From the NCBI GenBank assembly GCA_014379275.1, contig JACMMA010000405.1, positions 1-6,978 on the forward strand: 6,978 bases of DNA, read 5' to 3'. The notes beneath the pieces are model-generated. The model was not told the origin of the DNA and searched no databases. It saw only the letters and a list, made by a program, of their open reading frames with translations. Both the position numbers and the translations under genes were made by a program. Positions 3,576-6,978 of this stretch are shown piece by piece. Source of the DNA: Armatimonadota bacterium (GTDB lineage Bacteria > Armatimonadota > Armatimonadia > Armatimonadales > Armatimonadaceae). The stretch's first letter is position 1. Each line of letters opens with the position of its first letter.

Positions 3576-6542
3576 ATGGATTTTCCTCATTTTGCCGCGG
3601 GCACCGGTTTGCTGGTTTCGCTCCTGGGACTGGTGCCGGATGTAAACGCGCAGGCTGTCGCGGAACCGTCGGTGCGCGTGGCGGTCTTTGCGCAACCGAA
3701 CTTCCCGACGTACGGTGTCAGTAGCCTGGTCAGCCCCCAACAGATCGTCCGCAATCTCCGTGCCGCGGGGCTGGATGCCGACCTTCTCGATGCCGACGCA
3801 CTCGCCCAGCCAGACAAGCTTAACGTCCGACGGTACGGGGCAGTCGTGCTGCCGTACGGCAACACCTACCCCGCCGACGCGTTCGCCAACCTGCGACGAT
3901 TCCACCAGGAACGCGGGTCGCTCGTCACCACCGGCATACCGTTCACCCACCCCGCCGCGCGCCGGGCGGCACGCGATTGGAATGCGACGCCCCGCTGGGG
4001 CGCCTCTGTCCGAACCGCTCCGCGCCAGGGACCACGCCCCGGCACGCACGCCGTTCGCATCCAGACCGAAAGTCAAAACTGGACCGGTATTTCGTCGTCC
4101 CGACTCGCGGTGCGTCCCGGCGACCGGCTGACTGTTTCTGCGGCACTGCGCGACACGACACCGCAACGGGCGAAAACCGCGCCCACCCGTCGAACGGTTA
4201 GCCGGAGCACCGATAACCTGTACGTCCGGTTCTATGATGCCGGCGGAAAATATCTGGGGCAGCGGGGCGTCACGCTTCCGTCGGCGTTTTCGGGTTGGAA
4301 AACCGTACGGGTAGAGTCGATCGCGCCGGAAGGTGCTGTCTCTGCCGATCTGTCGGTGCAGATGCGCCGACCCGGGCGTACCTTCCTATTTAGCGATTTC
4401 ACGAGCAGGGTGAACGATAAGCCGGCTTCCCTGGCGAACGCCGATCTGTCACGCTCCGGCGACGAGTTCCTCGACCTGGGACACCAGCCTGCCCCGGCGT
4501 TGTGGGGACCGGATGGCATCGGCATCGGCGGATTCGCCGGACCGAGTACGCCGAAAGACCCGACGTCGGTACAGGTTTCCGCGGGCGACCCGTTAGGGCT
4601 CCTTCCCCTGTTCGCCGATAGACCGGCACCGACATCGCGTGCCGCCCCGCAGTGGCTGGACCCGGCTTCCCTACCCGACGGCGTTCGTGTCATCCCCGCC
4701 ATAGGTTCCGCCAAGCGACCGTTGATGGCACTTCTGGTTCAGGAAAAAGGAACGTTTCAAGGCGCGGTAGATGCCTGGACATATCGCGTGACAGAGGGAG
4801 ACCGCGAGGATTATTACACCCCTCAGGTCATCGCCCGAGCGACGATCGCGGTACTGTCGCGGCGCGGACTTTTAGACGAGCCGGAGGAGTCGGTCGCTTT
4901 TCGCGCTCTGGATGCCCTGCCGCGTCCGAGGATCCTGGCAAATCAGGCATTGCCCGAAGTCGCCCGCCGGTATGACACCTTCCAGCCGAAGATGCCCCCG
5001 CCCGCCCGTAAATTGTATGTCGCCGACGTGCGAAATCTGAACGACGATGAGAAGCTGTTCCTGACCTCGCTTCAGGGGATCGTCAACCGGAAACAGCCGC
5101 GGATTTATTTCCTTTTCGATGACGACGACGGTCGCTGGCTGGAGGCGTTGCAGCAGCAGGACGTGATCGATACGCCGACCCGCGTCGCCGATCCCTGGTC
5201 GCTGGTCGAGCAGTTCCGCTCGGAGTTCACGGGGGCGGTCGTCTGCGACCCGAACGTATACGTTTCCCCCTGCGTCGCGGTGTCACTGGCGGGCGCGGAC
5301 GACCTGCTGGTCGCGATGACGCCGCAACTGGCGGAACGCGTCAAAGTCCCGGTGAGCGTGGACCTGCGGGGCCGCTTTAAAAACAACGCCGACGCCTTGA
5401 AATATCTGCGGACCAGCGTCGCGCCACGCCTCGACCCGTACCTGACCTGCACACTGGACCCGGCGGTTTTCCATCAAGGGGCGGTGGATTCGCTCATCGC
5501 CGCCCGGGCTTCCGTCTTCTGGATCACCGGACCGGAAGCACAGCATCTGCCCGGCGCGGATTCGTTCGGCGAAGTCGCGGAGGTGAACGCCCTTTTCGCC
5601 CGCATGCCGCTCGGCGCGGTCGTGCGCGGCTTCTGGTGGCACGGGGACGGGGTCGGTCTCCAGGAAAGCGACGGCGTCGCGCTCGGCGGTCGCCTCGGCA
5701 AGGTAACCCTGGTGAGCGACCTGATTACCAACCTGTCGGTCCATAGCGGGGTGCCTGCGGACCGGCTGGTACAAAAGCCGCGCCCGCCCGCCCCACCCCT
5801 GGACCCGCAAAAAGTCTACGTTTCCTTCACGATGTCCGACGGCGATAATCTGTGTACGTGGCGCGGCTATTTCCGTCGCTACTTCGACGACCCGGTGCGC
5901 GGGACGATCCCGGTCGGTTGGGGCATGAGTCCCGCGATCCTGGATCTCGCCCCGTCCTGGGCACGTTGGTATTACGAGCAAGCGACGCCCAATGACGAGT
6001 TCATTTGCGACGTATCGGGCGTCGCTTACATGTACCCGTCGTCCTGGGGAGCGTCCTTAAAAAACAAGGATGCGGCCTTTCGCTGGTTTTACGACCGCAC
6101 CCAGGACTACATGGGGCGGATGGACATGAACACCATCCGTCTGATGGACGTCACGAAAAGCGATATCGCGCGCGTCGGTCCCCTTCTGCCGGGTCTCGAC
6201 TACCTCCTCCCCGACTACGGCCACGCCGGGGGCACGGCATATCCCGAGGTGACCTACACCTTGCCGACCGGACAGTCGGTATTCCGGGCGGTAACGAGCG
6301 GCAGCGGACCGGAGCATTTTGCCGACCAGATCCGTGCTCGTGCGGCGGGGACACGCCCCGCGTTCGTCAACGCCTTCGTCTGGAACTGGGGTTCGAACCT
6401 GTCCGACCTGAAAAAGACGATGGAGCTACTTGGCCCCAATTACGTCGCCGTCACGCCATCGCAGCTCAACGCCCTTTATCGCGAGGCGAACAAAAAAAGT
6501 GCCGCCGTGCCCGGAAAACAGGCGAAGCGGTCGGTGAGATAG
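3576..6542 (+). CDS. Exported multi-domain GxGYxYP-family protein (putative glycoside hydrolase)
   Basis: A 988-residue protein. Residues 1-27 look like a signal peptide ending NAQA, but with no Lys/Arg in the n-region. Residues 33-135 (VRVAVFAQ..., VVLPYG..., GSLVTTGIPF) resemble a class I glutamine amidotransferase-like fold without a nucleophilic Cys. About 155-285 looks like a jelly-roll carbohydrate-binding module (LAVRPGDRLTVSA, YVRFYDAGGKYLGQ, SGWKTVRVE). About 286-440 appears to resume the first fold (GPDGIGIGGF, GDPLGLLP, GAVDAWTYR). From 479 (KLYVADVRNL, FLTSLQGIVNRKQPRIYF) to about 740 is the GxGYxYP N-terminal domain. From 746 to about 970 is the C-terminal domain: YVSFTMSDGDN at 748-758, WGMSPAILDLAP, DVSGVAYMYP ending at 821, PDYGHAGG, AFVWNWGS at 933-940. 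The family-naming motif reads G815-V-A-Y-M-Y-P, with Ala where the second Gly is expected. A basic tail ends the protein. Pfam regards the family as a putative glycoside hydrolase; no activity is known to me. No SD is present; no earlier ATG/GTG/TTG exists in frame after the stop at 3531. Confidence 0.88.
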   Translation: MDFPHFAAGTGLLVSLLGLVPDVNAQAVAEPSVRVAVFAQPNFPTYGVSSLVSPQQIVRNLRAAGLDADLLDADALAQPDKLNVRRYGAVVLPYGNTYPADAFANLRRFHQERGSLVTTGIPFTHPAARRAARDWNATPRWGASVRTAPRQGPRPGTHAVRIQTESQNWTGISSSRLAVRPGDRLTVSAALRDTTPQRAKTAPTRRTVSRSTDNLYVRFYDAGGKYLGQRGVTLPSAFSGWKTVRVESIAPEGAVSADLSVQMRRPGRTFLFSDFTSRVNDKPASLANADLSRSGDEFLDLGHQPAPALWGPDGIGIGGFAGPSTPKDPTSVQVSAGDPLGLLPLFADRPAPTSRAAPQWLDPASLPDGVRVIPAIGSAKRPLMALLVQEKGTFQGAVDAWTYRVTEGDREDYYTPQVIARATIAVLSRRGLLDEPEESVAFRALDALPRPRILANQALPEVARRYDTFQPKMPPPARKLYVADVRNLNDDEKLFLTSLQGIVNRKQPRIYFLFDDDDGRWLEALQQQDVIDTPTRVADPWSLVEQFRSEFTGAVVCDPNVYVSPCVAVSLAGADDLLVAMTPQLAERVKVPVSVDLRGRFKNNADALKYLRTSVAPRLDPYLTCTLDPAVFHQGAVDSLIAARASVFWITGPEAQHLPGADSFGEVAEVNALFARMPLGAVVRGFWWHGDGVGLQESDGVALGGRLGKVTLVSDLITNLSVHSGVPADRLVQKPRPPAPPLDPQKVYVSFTMSDGDNLCTWRGYFRRYFDDPVRGTIPVGWGMSPAILDLAPSWARWYYEQATPNDEFICDVSGVAYMYPSSWGASLKNKDAAFRWFYDRTQDYMGRMDMNTIRLMDVTKSDIARVGPLLPGLDYLLPDYGHAGGTAYPEVTYTLPTGQSVFRAVTSGSGPEHFADQIRARAAGTRPAFVNAFVWNWGSNLSDLKKTMELLGPNYVAVTPSQLNALYREANKKSAAVPGKQAKRSVR

Positions 6543-6627
6543 CAAACAAATGATGTTCGCCCCCCGAATCAAACGCCATCCGCCGCGTGCGAATCATACA
6601 TTACAAAAAGTAACAAAGATAACACTT

Positions 6628-6978
6628 ATGAAGCGATCTGAATTTTTGACCCTCTCTGCCGCTGTGGGTGCGGCGATGCTGACGTTGAGCGGTATTTTCG
6701 CTGCGCCCGCCGCGGCGCAGAGCATGCCGCGTCCGCCGTCCGTGCCGCTGATCACCCACGACCCTTACTTTAGCGTCTGGTCCGCCGCCGACACGCTGAG
6801 CGGGGAAGACACCCGCCACTGGACAGGCACAACGCAGCCCGTGAACAGCCTCATCCATGTTGATGGCAAGACATACCGGCTCATGGGCAAGGGCACGTCA
6901 ACGGTTCCGGCTCTGGAGCAGACCCGCCTGGAAGTGCTGCCGACGCGAACGATCTACACATTCGCGGGGGCAGGTGTC
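6628..6978 (+). CDS. N-terminus of an exported 'glutaminase'-family protein (DUF4964/DUF5127/DUF4965/DUF1793)
   Basis: The frame stays open to the window edge, giving 117 residues of a protein that usually exceeds 650. Residues 1-30 form a clear signal peptide: K2, R3, a hydrophobic core and APAAA before Q31. The mature start RPPSVPLITHDPYFSVWS (35-52), then DTRHWTG (61-67), a VDGKTYRLMG strand and LEVLPTRTIYTF near the end are the hallmarks of the DUF4964 region that opens this family; DUF5127, DUF4965 and DUF1793 would follow outside the window. Fungal members are named glutaminase A, and bacterial ones are often in polysaccharide or host-glycan loci with unproven substrates, so the enzyme name is tentative. 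The gap to the preceding gene is 85 bases with no terminator visible, so co-transcription is likely. No SD is present; the leader is A-rich (ACAAAAAGTAACAAAGATAAC). Confidence 0.85.
   Translation, partial: MKRSEFLTLSAAVGAAMLTLSGIFAAPAAAQSMPRPPSVPLITHDPYFSVWSAADTLSGEDTRHWTGTTQPVNSLIHVDGKTYRLMGKGTSTVPALEQTRLEVLPTRTIYTFAGAGV

Noticed and set aside
3543..4166. Minus-strand frame (207 residues) over the start of the GxGYxYP gene
   Set aside because: Shadow of the + strand gene; no signal or motif.
5283..5981. Long minus-strand frame (232 residues) inside the GxGYxYP gene
   Set aside because: Antisense shadow of a GC-rich coding region whose + strand protein has clear family motifs; composition is Arg/His-rich with no domain.
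6551..6600. TTCGC/GCGAA inverted repeat and CGAATCA direct repeat in the last intergenic gap
   Set aside because: Five-base arms 28 bases apart and a seven-base repeat; not distinguishable from chance and no T-run.
6601..6858. Minus-strand frame opposite the 'glutaminase' N-terminus
   Set aside because: The + strand encodes a signal peptide and strong family motifs in the same place; the antisense frame has none.

Overview
The window most likely comes from a member of the Armatimonadota or a close relative. The evidence is indirect. A DUF1559-type pseudopilin carries the AFTLIELL...FPVFAQAR...AR N-terminus and an H-X9-DG motif, it sits beside a GntR/LacI hybrid (AraR-like) regulator and a GxGYxYP-family protein, the DNA is moderately GC-rich, and most starts lack a Shine-Dalgarno (SD) sequence. 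No rRNA, tRNA, CRISPR array, integrase or insertion sequence is visible. All supported genes are on the + strand.

Layout: (1) nt 1-138 is the C-terminal tail of a probable PP2C/SpoIIE-type phosphatase, unrelated to what follows. (2) nt 139-447 is non-coding, with one small inverted-repeat cluster. (3) nt 448-795 encodes a small, proline-rich, probably disordered lipoprotein with a 12-residue repeat. (4) nt 796-1083 is a regulatory region with a composite direct repeat and a promoter candidate almost touching the next ATG. (5) nt 1084-2412 encodes the AraR-like repressor. (6) nt 2413-2615 is a dense control region: a perfect 14-bp palindrome, a 14-bp direct repeat whose second copy lies in a promoter spacer, a near-consensus sigma70 promoter and a strong SD. 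(7) nt 2616-3485 encodes the pseudopilin. (8) nt 3519-3557 is a long hairpin. (9) nt 3576-6542 encodes a large exported multi-domain GxGYxYP protein. (10) nt 6628 to the end is the start of an exported protein of the DUF4964/DUF5127/DUF4965/DUF1793 'glutaminase' family, cut by the window edge.

Functional reading (inference): the regulator, pseudopilin and two exported putative hydrolases look like a ligand-controlled locus for recognising and processing an extracellular glycan or glyco-conjugate, with the regulator acting at the nt 2424-2565 control region. The substrate cannot be read from the sequence. The best candidates for something undescribed are the control region, the unusual architecture of the GxGYxYP protein (a jelly-roll-like module apparently inserted in a degenerate amidotransferase-like domain, plus an altered family-naming motif), and the lipoprotein repeat whose DNA differs only at synonymous sites.
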